Origin: Crambe crambe
Taxonomy: Eukaryota; Porifera; Demospongiae; Poecilosclerida; Crambeidae
Assembly (NCBI GenBank): GCA_963924555.1
Contig: OZ004594.1
Location: 4,929,563 to 4,993,562, forward strand
Length of the DNA: 64,000 nt
Reading direction: 5' to 3'
Shown here: positions 45,701 through 58,799 of the stretch, piece by piece
Layout of the letters: each line of letters begins with the position of its first letter
How positions within the stretch are numbered: the first letter of the stretch is position 1
Translations under genes and position numbers: made by a program
Notes under the pieces: model-generated
What the model was told of the DNA's origin: nothing
The model's database searches: none
Seen by the model: the letters and a program-made list of their open reading frames with translations, nothing else

Positions 45701-48700
45701 AAAACTGGATTATGTAAAACTGTTATTATGTACAGTCATGATATGATGCAATTTTTGATAATGTCATAGTAAATACAATCTGGTTTATACAATGCCTTGA
45801 GTATATACACAGAAACTTATTGTTGAAATGTACACTTGGGACTAACTTGGCGTTTAAAATTGAATTTCAACATTTCACATAAAATTATGAGTCAACAAGG
45901 ACAATAACAACAGTCTGACGCAGGACCAGGCAACACAATAAGAGAAAAGTTTGAAATCAGTGCTACGTAATTCAGTGCTATGTCACGTCAACTGTGATTT
46001 GTTTAATTGCCCCTCCCACCCCCCACCCCACCCCCCGAGTCAAAATGTAAATGCTTTACCCTATACTAAATGAGGCCAGATAATCCGAGCAGCCGTAAAA
46101 GTGAGGGCCTGATATGTGAGGGACTGAGGGTCTACTGTACCAGAATCTAAGCATACACATGCATGTATAATATGTTGTGCAATGATTAAGTTTCATATTA
46201 TGCTACTAATTTAAACTGTCGTGTTCAAATTGGTTGAACTGTTTCAGAAACTCAAAAAATATTTATTGGGCTCGACTCCCCTTCATGGTGATCACAGTTT
46301 TGCCTATACATTGCATCAGTATCACTATTAAGCCAGTGAGTACATAATCTGCCATTTCAGGCCTTCCTCTCTCACTGTCTGCAGCTGCAGCTGAGCCATA
46401 AAATACAGGTGGTATGAAAAAATGCTTATTGGCAGAACAGTACAACACAGTGTGTAGAACTGAAGGCATGGTTTGTGTCTTGCTATGCCTAAGATGTTGG
46501 GGTGAAAATCCTCGTAATGTGTTTAGGCCTAGAAAAATGGTAATTGCAGCTTCTAAAGACCAACTTGTTCATGCACTGAAGAAATATTTTCACTTTAAAA
46601 TAATCAGGTGCCCTCGAATGTGACAACAACTTACAGTGCATTCAGTGCTGCCCCCTCCCTCTTGTGGTGGGTGCCTACAGCCTCCCTGGATCTGGGTTTA
46701 GACACTCTGGCCTGGAGTGGCTTGGTGCTGTCAGCTCTACTCGTATTCATGGGAGCTGGAAATGCCCTGTTGTTTGGACTCCTGTGGATTCTTTATCATT
46801 CCATTGTGAATGTTGGACAGAGATGGTAAGCATGGGCAAATAAGGTGAAAGAGCTTATATAGTGAAACCTCTGTAATGAGACCCCTCAATAATTAGGACA
46901 CTTCTTAGTGAGACCTCTCAATAATCAGGACACTTCTTAGTGAGACCCCTCAATAATTAGGACACTTCTTAGTGAGACCTCAATAATTAGGACACTTCTT
47001 AGTGAGACCCCTCAATAATCAGGACACTTCTTAGTGAGACCCCTCAATAATCAGGACACTTCTTAGTGAGACCCCTCAATAATCAGGACACTTCTTAGTG
47101 AGACCCCTCAATAATTAGGACACTTCTTAGTGAGACCCCTCAATAATCAGGACACTTCTTAGTGAGACCCCTCAATAATCAGGACACTTCTTAGTGAGAC
47201 CCCTCAATAATCAGGACACTTCTTAGTGAGACCCCTCAATAATTAGGACACTTCTTAGTGAGACCTCTCAATAATCAGGACACTTCTTAGTGAGACCCCT
47301 CAATAATCAGGACACTTCTTAGTGAGACCCCTCAATAATCAGGACACTTCTTAGTGAGACCTCTCAATAATCAGGACACTTCTTAGTGAGACCCCTCAAT
47401 AATCAGGACACTTCTTAGTGAGACCCCTCAATAATCAGGACACTTCTTAGTGAGACCTCTCAATAATCAGGACACTTCTTAGTGAGACCCCTCAATAATC
47501 AGGACACTTCTTAGTGAGACCCCTCAATAATCAGGACACTTCTTAGTGAGACCCTTCAAAGACTCGAGGTAGATATCATAATCAGGACACTTCTTTAGTG
47601 AGACCCCTCAAGGTGGACATTAAGTGAGACCTCAATTAAGGTGGTCTTTATGATCATATGTGTAAGGTGGACTTTATAATCTATAATGAGACTCCTCGAT
47701 GTGAACTCCCTGAAATAGATAGTCATTCCAGTAGTTATTGGCCTAAAAAAAAATTCTACATGGGAATACAGTGAACTCCCTCTAATCAGGACCCCTGAAA
47801 TGAGGCCACACTTTCATAATACAAATCCACCCCTGAAATGAGGCCATCCCTCTAATCAGGACACTTCTCCTGGCCACATAGTATAATTGTTGTATCATAA
47901 TAATAATCATTTATACACGTTTTGTACACTCTTAGGTACTCCTTTGGTGAGTTTTAGTGTATAACAGGAGACTCTTGTGCTACTGTTCATTATTCCAACA
48001 GGCTGGGAGTCACAGCTACTGGAAACAGGATTCCTTGCCATCTTCATGTGCCCCATCATCAGTCTTAACCCCTTTTCACATGCCACACCCACTCCTCTGG
48101 TGGTCATATGGGGCTATCGCTGGCTCTTATTCAGGATCATGCTTGGAGCTGTGAGATGATTCTGTTATACTATAGGCTATTCCAATGCTGTACTCATCTT
48201 ATAGCCTACTAGCACTGCTATGACTAGAGTTTAGTGAACACATGTACCCCGCGCAATAGCTGTGTGTATGTGTGACTAGAGCTTAGCAGCACCAGACACT
48301 GGAGCTAGCTGATAATGACCGACCAGCTAATTTGGCTGAACTAGTTCACCGATAGACACAAACTTGAGCTTAGGCAGACACTTGACCGATACACACTAAA
48401 CTTGAAAGATAGTTGTAGCTTTATAGTCTAGACAGACACACCAGTAGTAGCACAGCTCAATATCTGTTCATGTTACGTCAGCTGACTTGACCGTAATTGC
48501 CAAATTAATAATAATGGTGGGTGTGGTTTGTGAAGTGTGCTTTAATAGAAACTGCAGGATTGTTGAGTGCAGAAAGCGTTATTGAACACTGTGACTGAAG
48601 CATTAGGCTACAAAGTGGAAGAAGAAGCCTCGACCAGCGCTTTACAACATAAGTCATCCGCCAAGATGGCATTCAGAGATTTTACTTTTGTACACATTAT

Positions 48701-51700
48701 TATAATACTACCTATCGTGCCCACCCCAATAATTTTCCCCTTGCTGCACATGCGTGCGCAGGGTAATTATGCTTTAATTAAATGTTTCCTGTACTCGAGG
48801 CTACAGGTCATGTACAATTAGAGCAAGGAAGAACTGAGGGAGACCTCTCTGTTCAACAAAAACCAACTAGGTCCAGACCAAAGGACTTCCAAAATTGTTT
48901 AGATCTAGAAGGGAATATCATTGCCATATAGACTCAGCATGGGGATCTACCTTCAGTGCAAAATGCATGTAAACAGGTTACCACTATGGCTCATGCTTAT
49001 GCCTTATATGGGCATAGTTATCAGTGATATCATTAACTACACAGCTGGGTGATGTCAAATTATCATTAGACTACAACATGAATAATTCCATATAATGAGG
49101 TAACTATGTGTAGTAACCACTTGCTTGGCATGCAGGTATCTAAGTCGGTTAGATCACTCCAGTGAGTGTTACTTATTGTAAACCAATAGGTGAACCTCGT
49201 AGTCACTCACTGTGGTGATCTAACCTATACATATATCACCCTCTGTACTGAAGTGAAGATAGCAGTGCTAGTAGGTTATAAATGGCTCTTATACATGCGT
49301 ACATGATGTTGTAATTAATTTTAGGGGCTGATCAAGATCAGGGGGGATCAATGTTGGAGGGATTTAACTTGTATGAATTATCATTATGAGGTATATAATT
49401 ATGCTAAGTTAATAATTTTCACCAATTATTTTATATGATGCATAAAAGCTAGCTAACAGTATTCTACTAGAAAGAGATGAAATGGCGACTATTTGGAAAA
49501 TTTTAGGACGTTATTTCTGGCATAAATTAAAGTATATAAAAGGTTTTTTTCCATTCAATATAGAACAGTTTCATTTCAGTATTAAACTTCCTCCCCAAAT
49601 ATTAAACCTTTATTTTTCTTCACATAGTCTACAGATATACGACTCACAGTTTTCTACTGATGTCTTCTTTTTTTCTTTTCTTTTTTTTTTTTTTTTTTTG
49701 CCATACGAGCAGACCCAGCCTGTGCCTAATCCTCTCAGCTACTACCTCCACCAGAATCCAGAGTTCATACACAAGGCAGAAACACTTGCAAACCATGTTG
49801 TGGAGCTGATAGTTCCATTTTTTATCTTCCTTCCTCGTCCCTTTCGCTTGATCTGTGGTATTCTGCAGGTATTTTTCCAGGTAACCAAGTACCATGCAAT
49901 GATAATAATAGTGTGCAGGTATTACTTATAGCCCCACAATATCAGGTAACAATTCATTATGGATACAGTTTCATTTTCAGTAGCTCTATAGTTTAATAAG
50001 GACACTATTGTAGTGCATCTTTGTAATTTGGAAGGCAGCTACATTATATTAATTTTGACTTGAAAACACAGCCATTGATGTTAAATGTACAGTGAACCTG
50101 TTTATATAGCAACCTCTGGGGCCACCAAAAGGTGGTCAGGTGGTCTCTTTTACAGAGGTCAAATCAATGATAAAAGCACTATTGGGATAAACAAGTAGTC
50201 AGAGGTGGTCTCTAGACTTAATACAGGTTATATGGCTATCCCAGCTTGATACATCTTTCTCCCAGATTGAAATCTTGCTTAGTATACATAAATAGACAGG
50301 CTTGTAGTGGCGATCTTTGCTGAAAGCTATACTGACTCTCGTGTTACTGCCTAGCTGTGGGAAGTTCTCAATAAAGAGTGACAGATCTTACAAGGTACAA
50401 GGTACAAGGTTGAGTGGATGCTTATACTATATAGCCTCGTCCCCAGGCCCTCCTTTTTAATTATGATTGTGGAGGGCCTGGTACGCGAAAATATCGCAAA
50501 ATCATAGAAACCCCATAGCGTGGGTGTGTCCAAGGAAACGCATTCCCATCGCAACATGGCCTGGCCAGGCCTTAGAAAGAAGAGGCGTTGAGCCATTGAG
50601 CTGCCACTGAATTCGAGTTTTGCTACGCTTTGCTAGCCTAGCAGCAGATAGTATCGGAGCTGCCTATCGTCTAGATCGAGTAGTCTAGATTTTAGGCTCA
50701 GCTGGATTATAAATAGATCGGCCTCAGAATTCTTCACGAGTTTTAGTAAGTCCTTGGTTTTATAGCCATAGCGAATTGGTCTTTTTGTTGTAGAGAAACA
50801 GCAGAAGTTCTTCTGAACACCTGGTGCCTTTAGGTCGATCCTGTCCGTAGCCCAAATGCGTGGGCATGGTCATAATGCTCTCGTGCACTGCCCACGCCCA
50901 ATTAAGACGGTTCTACCCCCCCGTGACTTCGCATACCAGGCCCTCCACATTCATAACTAAAAAGAGGACCTGGGGGGACGAGGCTATATACTATAGGTAG
51001 CACTAAATCTTATCTAGATCTGCATTTCAGAGAACTGTTTATTTTTCTATTTGCAGTCAGTTGCATGTTGTAGTCACTGTTTGTTATTTGTGGGTACTAA
51101 AAATTATTATTCTCACTAAAATCTACAAGGTGCAAAAGACTGTGTTTTTAGTGTTATATCCAATGCTAACTAAGCTGCATCTGCTTTAAAAATCTTCCAA
51201 TGGAGCTTATGCTAACAAATGACTTCTCTCTGGGTTACACAAACTGTCATTTCTTCCCGATTGCTCTGTGCTCATCTCCCGACTGTGTGCAAAGTCGTCG
51301 CTCAGAACTACATCTTTTTTTCGCCTGTGGCACCATCTTTTCAGTCCTTTTACAATCTTGATCGCTATAAATACAAACAGCACAACCTGTGGAACAGCCA
51401 ACAAAAAAGCCAGAAAGTATAATGCTGTAATAACATGAAACTCTATGGTACTTGCTGAGATGATTAACTGCATTAAGATGCTCTGTAGTCCAAAGAGAGC
51501 TAGAAGCAAGCCATCGTATGTGTTGTAATGTTCCACTTTGTACGGTCGAACTGCTAACACTGCAACTGATGAGGAAAATAAGATAAGCCCTCGGACTAAG
51601 AACGTGATAGCATTAGGAATGTGTATATATGTTGACGTCATAATCAGAATGGGTCTGAGAATGAGATAGAGAATTGAAAACAAGCGCAGATCATATGAGT

Positions 51701-54700
51701 TATCAGTACCATCCTTATAATGACCTTGCAGTTTCTCAGTGAATACATGGATGTGCTGTAGTATCGTCCCATTACCAAAGCATGCTAGGAATCTCCTAAA
51801 ACACTTGAAAGAGTAGCAGCTCAAAAGAAGAAGTATGGAAACAAGGAAGGCTAAAGCAGCCACTGCTGGTACCACATATGTGATGTGAGAAGACCCCATA
51901 AACTTCATGGTGGGATCTACATGGACTGCCTTATATTCAATCCTTGGGGGATGTTCATTTAGATTCTTGATATGAGAATATCGAAGAATCAATGCAGAAC
52001 TGACAATGATTTTAGTGCAAGATAGCAGAAATAAAGTAGCAATGACGTCAATTACAGATGCCTTCGGGTTCCATATTGATCTTATGCTACTCATGCATGA
52101 CTTGAAAGGTTTGAAGAGCTTCTGGAAAAGAGGGACTTGACATCTGAAGTCATTTAGCTTCAAGATCATGTAGGTGATGACTATCAGGAAAAGGAAGTAG
52201 ATAGGTGAAACATAGTGCAGCATATTTACATGGATGCTTCTTATTGACTCACTGATGCAAAATTCTGGGAGAACATGCAGAAAGAAATCCAGATTCCACG
52301 GTTCATAGAGTGTTGTGAGAGTCTTGAAAAAAAATCTTAGAAATGGAGTACCTTTCATATTTATGGTGTTCATAACAAGTTCATCGTAGTTAAGAGGTGT
52401 AACTACCATTTGACTACAAAACACAAAGCAACTCATTGTCGTGGTAGCAATTGAGATTTGTAGAGTAAAAATGATGAGATAGAATATAGTGATAGGTACA
52501 AACTGGAAGAAGATGTAGAGCAACCAACCACGCCACAGATGAGAACATTCAGCACATTTATATCCAATTGTGAGGACAGATGTCCCATAGCCTTCTTTGC
52601 AGCGCTCACAGATCAATCCTTCCCTGTTGAGAGGGTCACAAAAGAAGCTATTGATTTGCGACAGATTTGTTGGTATTTTCAGAGCCAAATAGTTATCCAA
52701 GTGTTGATACTTGATATAAGGACACGAGGCTTCATACAGAGTAAAATTATCATAAGTCATGCAACGATTGACATCCAAATACAACTCTCCAGCAATGCAT
52801 TTCATTTCATGCGGTAGATCATCCCTGCAGATGCATTTGCTTCCGTTCTGGACTGATATTTCCCACAGCAGGCATTCTCGGTTCGAATCTCTAAATGTAG
52901 CTTCAGTGATACAGCATAGTGATATCATCAATATGCAAAATGAAAAAAACTCGACAGAAGACATCACTATAGCTAACTGTTGCTACTTGGCTGCATAATG
53001 ACCTGATTTCAATGTTAGCTACATACACGATAGTTTTGATAATTGCTTTCAATTCAGTTTCCATGTGTGTGTGTTTTAAGAAGGAAATGAGTCATAATAA
53101 TCATAGCAAAGACAAATACGGCTGAAAGAAACAAATATTGATGGTTCCTTAGGTTGATTATGCACAATAATTTCAATTGGCATCGTTATATCATAGGTTG
53201 TACTCATCTTGAGTGGAAACTTGAGTTTCTTGAATTGGCTGACCATTCTTCCCTCCATATTCTGTTTTGACGATCTCTTTCTCAAAAGCCTGTTTTCTTC
53301 TCGGAGTGTGGCAGAGGTTGGGTGCCTTCAAGAAAAGGACAAGCGTGGAGAGAAATATCCATTAGGTGAATACATGCATGCATGCAGCTATTATTGGTCT
53401 AACACAACTGGTGTATAATAATTTTTACATATTGTTTTATAGTTCATCATTAGGATTATGCAAAAAAATTTGTGAAATCCATGAAAATTTTACCCCACAA
53501 AAATTTCCTACTCTTTATGGTATCATTGGTGCTGTAATTATGTAGTATAAGTTGTACACACATTATTATTGCTCCTTAGGCTATTACATTAGACAAGTGT
53601 CCTCTGTGTTCCTTGGACTCCTCCTAGTCTATTTGAGTGTTCCTGTAGTCCAAAATCTCTTCTCCTCCCGTCAAGTGATGAACACTTCCTTCGACTCCTT
53701 CAGAATTGTCAACACTTATGGAGCATTTGGGAGGTTAGAGGTTACTGTTATAGACTGCATGGTACTAAATTAAGTTCAAAGTTCACATTTATATGCTTGT
53801 GAAGCCATGGGCCTTGTATCAATATATTGGAATTAATCTGAAGACTTTCTTTGTAAAATTTTTGAATAGCTAATACTGTATAGCGAAAAATTTTCGTGGG
53901 TCAAATATTTCGTGGATTTCATCAAGAATAAGGGGTCATACATCAATATTTTGCAAAACCACGAAAAATTTGACCCACAAAAATTTGTGCTATATGGTAG
54001 GTAAACTTACTGTAATAACTAATACAGTATTCATTGGACTGTCCACTAGAGTTCATTATATGTCTTTGTAATAGCATTACTAAGCAAAGAACTGAAGTCG
54101 TTTTGGAAGGGACCATGGATAAGCATATCTCAGCAACTACTAAGTGGAGAGAGATTGAATTTAAGTGCAAACCAGGCAGAATTGATCGCAGGCCTTGTAT
54201 CATCTCACCGTATCACTACCGCCTTGACTGGCTCATGTGGTTCTCTGCTTTCCAAAACTACCAGCACAATCCATGGCTGCTCCACTTGGCAGGAAAGGTG
54301 TTGGCAGGGGATCCTGTCGTGCAATCCCTTGTGGCTGAAAACCCCTTCATGGATAAACCTCCTAGGTATATATCTCATTGAGTACTATCGTACTCTCTGA
54401 TACTTATATCTGATTACTGATTTTTTTCTCGGACACCTGCTTTAATGATGTATAAAATCAATTATGAATTAACAGCCATGACTGAAAATCAGGATTCTGA
54501 ATCAGTTTTCAATGGGCTATCTTTTGATACCTAAATCATAGAACCAGATGCCAGAAAAGTGCCTGGTAATTGATCACTTACTCTAGTATAAACACTGTAA
54601 CCACACAGCAAGTAGCTAGTTAGAAGTAACTTCCAGATCCAGCAGTTAGACGACAGTTGAGCTTGTATCAATCCCATCCCCTAGTGTAAACATAGTAAAA

Positions 54701-55038
54701 GCCACAGGTTAGTACTTCTACAGGATACACTCAGGAAGTTGTTTATGGATGCCTTAGCAGTATAACTTGTAGTGAAATAGTTGAAGTGCAACTTACATTA
54801 TACAGCATAGCACTAACCCATTCGATGCAGAGCTTTTATGATTCTCAACTTTGATTATAGATTTATTCGAGCTCAGCACTATCGCTACCAATACACTGTG
54901 CTGGGGAGTGAGGCAGCTAAACAGGGCAAGTGGTGGCAGAGGGAGTTGATAGGAGAATATTTCCCTCCAGTAGCAGCAAGTCAGCTACGTCCCATTCTGG
55001 AAGGTCAAGGGTGGAAGTGGTACAAATTGAAAGAATAG
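42730..55038 (+). CDS. LMF1: Lipase maturation factor 1, unit D: the intact copy
   Basis: Exons: 42730-42928, 44087-44190, 46608-46825, 47936-47946, 48002-48150, 49325-49390, 49713-49880, 53197-53365, 53580-53733, 54075-54365 and 54861-55038. They sum to 1707 bases: 568 residues, about the length of human LMF1 (567). A polar N-terminus faces the first membrane segment at 51-74; more hydrophobic segments lie in exons 3, 5, 7, 8 and 9. Family landmarks run in order: QNKELLGKNGLLP, WYSFGWESQLLETGF, GLIKIRGDQCWRDLTCM, TQPVPNPLSYYLH, RQVMNTSF, FKCKPG..DRRPC, SPYHYRLDWLMWF, HLAGKVLA, and KWWQRELIGEYFPP near the end. Codon 487 is AAG (54295-54297) and residue 451 is Arg, both as in the family. It is an ER multi-pass protein that helps lipoprotein-lipase-type dimers mature. 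Confidence 0.93.
43784..44030 (+). repeat. 247 bp pure pyrimidine tract in LMF1 intron 1 (unit D)
   Basis: Same length as in units B and C, about 56 bp before the exon 2 acceptor at 44086. Confidence 0.9.
44761..45323. mobile_element. accctcagcgc element with TA duplication (unit D)
   Basis: The unit D copy of 11770-12332, full length at 563 bp. Flanking TA dinucleotides lie at 44759-44760 and 45324-45325. The left inverted repeat has one change (gcgtgg for gcgcgg). Confidence 0.75.
46879..47553 (+). repeat. 32 bp minisatellite, about 21 copies (unit D, LMF1 intron 3)
   Basis: The same repeat unit as in units B and C, and the longest array of the three. It is bordered by the same degenerate copies (acccttcaaagactcgagg) at the right. 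Confidence 0.9.
50432..50986. mobile_element. TAGCCTCG inverted-repeat element (unit D)
   Basis: The unit D copy, with tatactata on both sides (50423-50431 and 50987-50995). It has the short internal form shared with unit A. Confidence 0.8.
51207..52967 (-). CDS. Cys-rich multi-pass membrane protein nested antisense in LMF1 intron 7 (unit D)
   Basis: An intact 586-residue copy of the gene at 2313-4073, with one difference from unit A: N53H, giving DLPHEMKC, which is also the form in the + strand paralogues. Upstream of its start (52986-53000) unit D carries a short change (gctgcataatgacctg) absent elsewhere. All Cys, sequons and hydrophobic segments are kept. Confidence 0.85.
   Translation of the reverse strand: MMSSVEFFSFCILMISLCCITEATFRDSNRECLLWEISVQNGSKCICRDDLPHEMKCIAGELYLDVNRCMTYDNFTLYEASCPYIKYQHLDNYLALKIPTNLSQINSFFCDPLNREGLICERCKEGYGTSVLTIGYKCAECSHLWRGWLLYIFFQFVPITIFYLIIFTLQISIATTTMSCFVFCSQMVVTPLNYDELVMNTINMKGTPFLRFFFKTLTTLYEPWNLDFFLHVLPEFCISESIRSIHVNMLHYVSPIYFLFLIVITYMILKLNDFRCQVPLFQKLFKPFKSCMSSIRSIWNPKASVIDVIATLFLLSCTKIIVSSALILRYSHIKNLNEHPPRIEYKAVHVDPTMKFMGSSHITYVVPAVAALAFLVSILLLLSCYSFKCFRRFLACFGNGTILQHIHVFTEKLQGHYKDGTDNSYDLRLFSILYLILRPILIMTSTYIHIPNAITFLVRGLILFSSSVAVLAVRPYKVEHYNTYDGLLLALFGLQSILMQLIISASTIEFHVITALYFLAFLLAVPQVVLFVFIAIKIVKGLKRWCHRRKKDVVLSDDFAHSREMSTEQSGRNDSLCNPERSHLLA
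53879..53994. mobile_element. tatagcg inverted-repeat element in LMF1 intron 9 (unit D)
   Basis: It begins tatagcgaaaaattttcgtg and ends gacccacaaaaatttgtgctata, near-complementary arms of about 28 bases. Unlike in units A-C the right end is complete. Short AT-rich ends fit a TA-targeted MITE. Confidence 0.65.
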
Positions 55039-56583
55039 CTATAGCTACCTGGATAATACAAACCTGCTATTCTAAATAATTTGTGCACAGTTATGATGAT
55101 GTGCATGAGCAATCAATTTCTATCTTAATGTTTTATTATTGGAAATCATACAGTATGACTTGAGGACTGGTATGCATCCTAGCTGTAATAGTAAGGCTTC
55201 TATCAAGTAATGTCACATTAGTAGCTTTGTTATTCTGCAGGATATAATATAGTATAGATGATGGGCATGTAGCTAAGTATATTATATGACAAGCAGGCTT
55301 GCTAGTCTCACTGTAGCCAGACCCAATTCTTTATAAAAATGAAAGAATTGGGTCTGGCTACGTGAGACTACAGACTTGCATGGTTGATGAAAATATTAAT
55401 TCAGTGTTAATTTGTTATAGTGATACTTGTAATTAGTTTTCTCACTATTCTGTACTTCAATTTTTTATTGTTGAACCAAGCAACTAGTATTTGACCTTTG
55501 ACCCCAAATCTTGGATTTTCTCTGAGCTAACCTTTTAGCTATTTGTGAAAACTTTCCTTGAAAACAATCACTACAGGCATATGAAATATACAGGACATTA
55601 CAGCTGAGAGTGGAATTTCCAGTATAATTTTAAAAGTGGTTTGTGGTTTGTTCATCATGCATACAGCTAGTTTGTGGTAGCTATTGTGGTTTGAAGCCAT
55701 GTGTGTTTTTTTTTTTTTTTTTTTTTTTTACATTACTGCATTTTAGATATGCTTTCAGCTAGTGCTTTCATTTTTTGATACTTACTAAATGAAAGGTTGG
55801 TGATCATTCTCTTTACCTTTAATAACTCAGTGCTCTTTCTGATGTGGCAGGGCTAACTAGTGAGATTTTGGCATTGATACCTATTTTCAGTACATCGGAC
55901 ATCTCGATGCAAAATGGATTACTTTGCATGTGGTATGAAATCATGCAAAAAAACTAAAGTCTAGCTTGAACACACACTGAACTGCAGGACAATGAAGTGA
56001 CACAGCAAACTTTCTACTCATAAAAGGTTTCTGAGACTTGAATGGAGGCTTAAATTGCCCTTTCTTTATAGTGTGGAGCAATCAGATTGCTTGTATGTTG
56101 AACGAATAAAAAGTTGTACAAGTTTTATTGGCACTACTTTTCTAACTTTCTCTAAACTGATCAACTTTAGTACACCGGATATCTTGATGTGCTCCCTAAT
56201 TTTTAAGTTGCTGTCTGTAATTATATGATAAGGTATGCACAAAACATTGTCAGAAATGAAATATGACTGAATGTCACAGTGCACTGTGGGTACGTGGTTT
56301 TGTGGCTGCAGTGCTGGTGAGTCATCAAGTGGTCTGTAGTGTAAGTGGTCTGTAGTGTGGTTTCATAATGTACATCCACAGTCAGGTACTTTGTATCTTA
56401 GTGCAAGCTGCTATATATTAAGGAAATAATATCACTATGGATACCCACTTCCCAGTATTGACTCCCAAAAATTACAGAGAACCTTAGTTTCAAATCTAAT
56501 GGCTTCTGAAAGCTTATGAAATAAAAGTAGCCATGCCAGCTTGATTATACTCATAGCAAAGAAAGAAAAAGGTCTAGTTTACA
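55039..56583. other. Region between LMF1 and the + strand membrane-protein pseudogene (unit D)
   Basis: It follows the same course as 6133-7406, with the hairpin near 55305-55370 and a long T run near 55708-55730, up to about 56320. It then continues through about 260 bp absent from A-C. This last part resembles the leader of the intact gene at 61911 (ggataccc, ctcatagcaaagaaagaa, then the ATG) and should contain the old promoter. Confidence 0.6.
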
Positions 56584-58354
56584 ATGTCTGCTATTGGACT
56601 CTCCCTGCTGGTATTAGTTTCCTGCAGCACTGGGGCCACTATCATGAAGAAAGAATGCCTGCCGTGGGAAGTATCAGTTCAAAATGGAAGCAAATGCATC
56701 TGCAGGGATGATCTACCGCATGAAATGAAGTGCATTGCTGGAGAGTTGTATTTGAATGTCAATCGCTGCATGACTTATGATAATTCCACTCTGTATGAAG
56801 CCTCGTGCCCTTATATCAAGTATCAACACTTGGATAACTATTCAGCTCTGAAAATACCCACAAATCTATCACTTATCAACAACTTCTTTTGTGACCCTCT
56901 CAACAGGGAAGGATTGATCTGTGAGCGCTGCAAAGAAGGCTATGGAATATCTGTTCTCACATTTGGATACAAGTGTGCTAAATGTTCTCATCTGTGGCAT
57001 GGTTGGATGCTCTACATCTTCTTCCAGTTTGTACCTATCACCATATTCTATCTCATCATTTTTACTCTACAAATCTCGATTGCTACTACAACAATGAATT
57101 GTTTCGTGTTTTATTGTCGAATGGTAGTTACACCTCTTAACTACGATGAACTTGTTATGAACACCATAAATATGAAAGGTACTCCATTTCTACAATTCTT
57201 TTTCAAGACCCTTGCAACACTCTATGAACCGTGGAATTTGGATTTCTTTCTCCATGTTCTCCCAGAATTTTGCATCAGTGAGTCAATAAGAGGCATCCAT
57301 GTGAACATGCTGCGTTATGTTTCACCTATCTACTTCCTTTTCCTGATAGTCATCACCTACATGATCTTGAAGTTAAACAACTTCACGTGTCAAGTCTCTC
57401 TTTTCCAGAAGCTCTTCAAACCTTTCAAGTCCTGCATGAGTAGCATAAGATCAATATAGAACCCGAAGGCATCTGTAATTGACGTCATTGCAACTTTATT
57501 TCTGCTCTCCTACACTAAAACCATCGTCAGTTCCATGTTAATCTTTCATCAAGAATCTAAATGAACACCCCCCAAGGATAGAATATAAGGCAGTCCACAT
57601 AGATCCTACCATGAAGTTTATGGGATCTTCTCACATCACATTTGTGGTACCAGCAGTGGCTGCTTCAGCCTTCTTTGTTTCCATACTTCTTCTATTGATC
57701 TGCTACCCTTTCAAGTGTTTTAGGAGATTTCTAGCATGCTTTGGTAATGGGACAATACTACAGCACATCCATGTATTCACTGAGAAACTGCAAGGTCATT
57801 ACAAGGACGGTACTGATAATTCGTATGATCTGCGCCTGTTTTCAATTCTCTATCTCATTCTCAGACCCATTCTTATTGTGACGTCATCATATATACACAT
57901 TCCCAGTACTATCACGTACTTAGTCCGAGGGCTTATCTTATTTGCCTCATCAGTTGCAGTGTTAGCAGTTCGACCCTACAAAGTGGAACATTACAGCATA
58001 TATGATGGCTTGCTTCTAGCTCTTATTGGACTACAGGGCATCTTAATGCACTTAATCATCTCAGCACATGCACAATCTTATGCTATTGCAGCATTATACT
58101 CACTGGCTTTCTCGTTGGCCATACCACAAATTATGTTGCTCACATTCATAGTGATCAAGATCGTACAAGGACTGAAAAGAAGATGCAAGAGACGGCATCA
58201 ATACCTGGAGAGAACTACTGTTGGTGACGACTTCTTCCCTGATCGCATGATGAACAGTGATAGATATTGCAGTGTCACACAACCAAATAGTGTGTGTAGT
58301 ACAGAAAGAAGCTATTTACTTGTACAATCCACAGATAACATCATTAACCATTAG
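56584..58354 (+). pseudogene. Membrane-protein pseudogene on the + strand (unit D)
   Basis: A paralogue of 61911-63665. The frame is open for 291 codons with a different signal peptide from the antisense copies (MSAIGLSLLVLVSCSTGATI). Then Trp in the RSIWNPKAS stretch becomes TAG (57457-57459). An 11 bp deletion after 57547 removes RYSH codons and shifts the frame. The original stop after SYLL is changed (cataat to tacaat), so the tail runs on to 58354. The part from 57611 is otherwise open. Three independent lesions make it a pseudogene, though a 291-residue N-terminal product with the Cys-rich domain and about three membrane segments could still be translated. Confidence 0.88.
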
Positions 58355-58799
58355 AAATATCATATTCATAGTTTCATCATGGTTTCCATTGCTAGTGATC
58401 TTAACAGGTTATTCGGGTTTTTCTGGTTCCATGGACTTGAGTAATTTTCATAGCTACAAAAATTTAATAATACAATTTTAGCTAACATGACTAACTAGAC
58501 CTCAAACAAAGAAAATTAAAATAAGTATTGTGTGTTTCCAGTTTGATACTGATCATCAGGGAAGTACATGCTTCTGAGACAATAATCAAATGACAGCTTC
58601 ACAAACATTGGACCCTGAAGAAAGCAAACCAACGACTGGTGCCAGGATACTTTATCCTTCTAAGGAAGTTAGCTACTTGGATCTAAAATTAACTCACCCA
58701 AATCCTAGAGTTTAAGCTCTGGTGAATAATTATAGTGTAGCTAACTAGGAAAAACAGCAGAGCAGTTTTTCAGCTGTAGCTACTCAGACTTAGCTATAA
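58355..58799. other. 3' flank of the membrane-protein pseudogene
   Basis: No gene is seen. A stretch around 58590-58620 (agcttcacaaaca...gaccctgaagaaagc) recurs after the intact gene near 63957-63990. So both genes were copied together with their 3' flanks. Confidence 0.55.

Larger units (their letters stand above)
41003..57287 (+). repeat. Tandem unit D (rightmost copy, no fusion junction)
   Basis: The last unit. Up to about 56320 it matches the other units closely. It then keeps about 370 bp that the others have lost, including the 5' end of the + strand membrane-protein gene. That gene continues past the point (about 57287) where the other units switch to MED7 sequence. It is the only unit with an intact LMF1 reading frame. 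Confidence 0.9.

Noticed and set aside
49482-49931. 149-residue frame containing the LMF1 exon 7 sequence
   Set aside because: Only 49713-49880 is exon. The left part is intron 6, open through the T-rich tract, and the right part runs past the gtaacc donor.
54034-54381. 115-residue frame as a separate gene
   Set aside because: It is LMF1 exon 10 of unit D with a few intron bases at each end.
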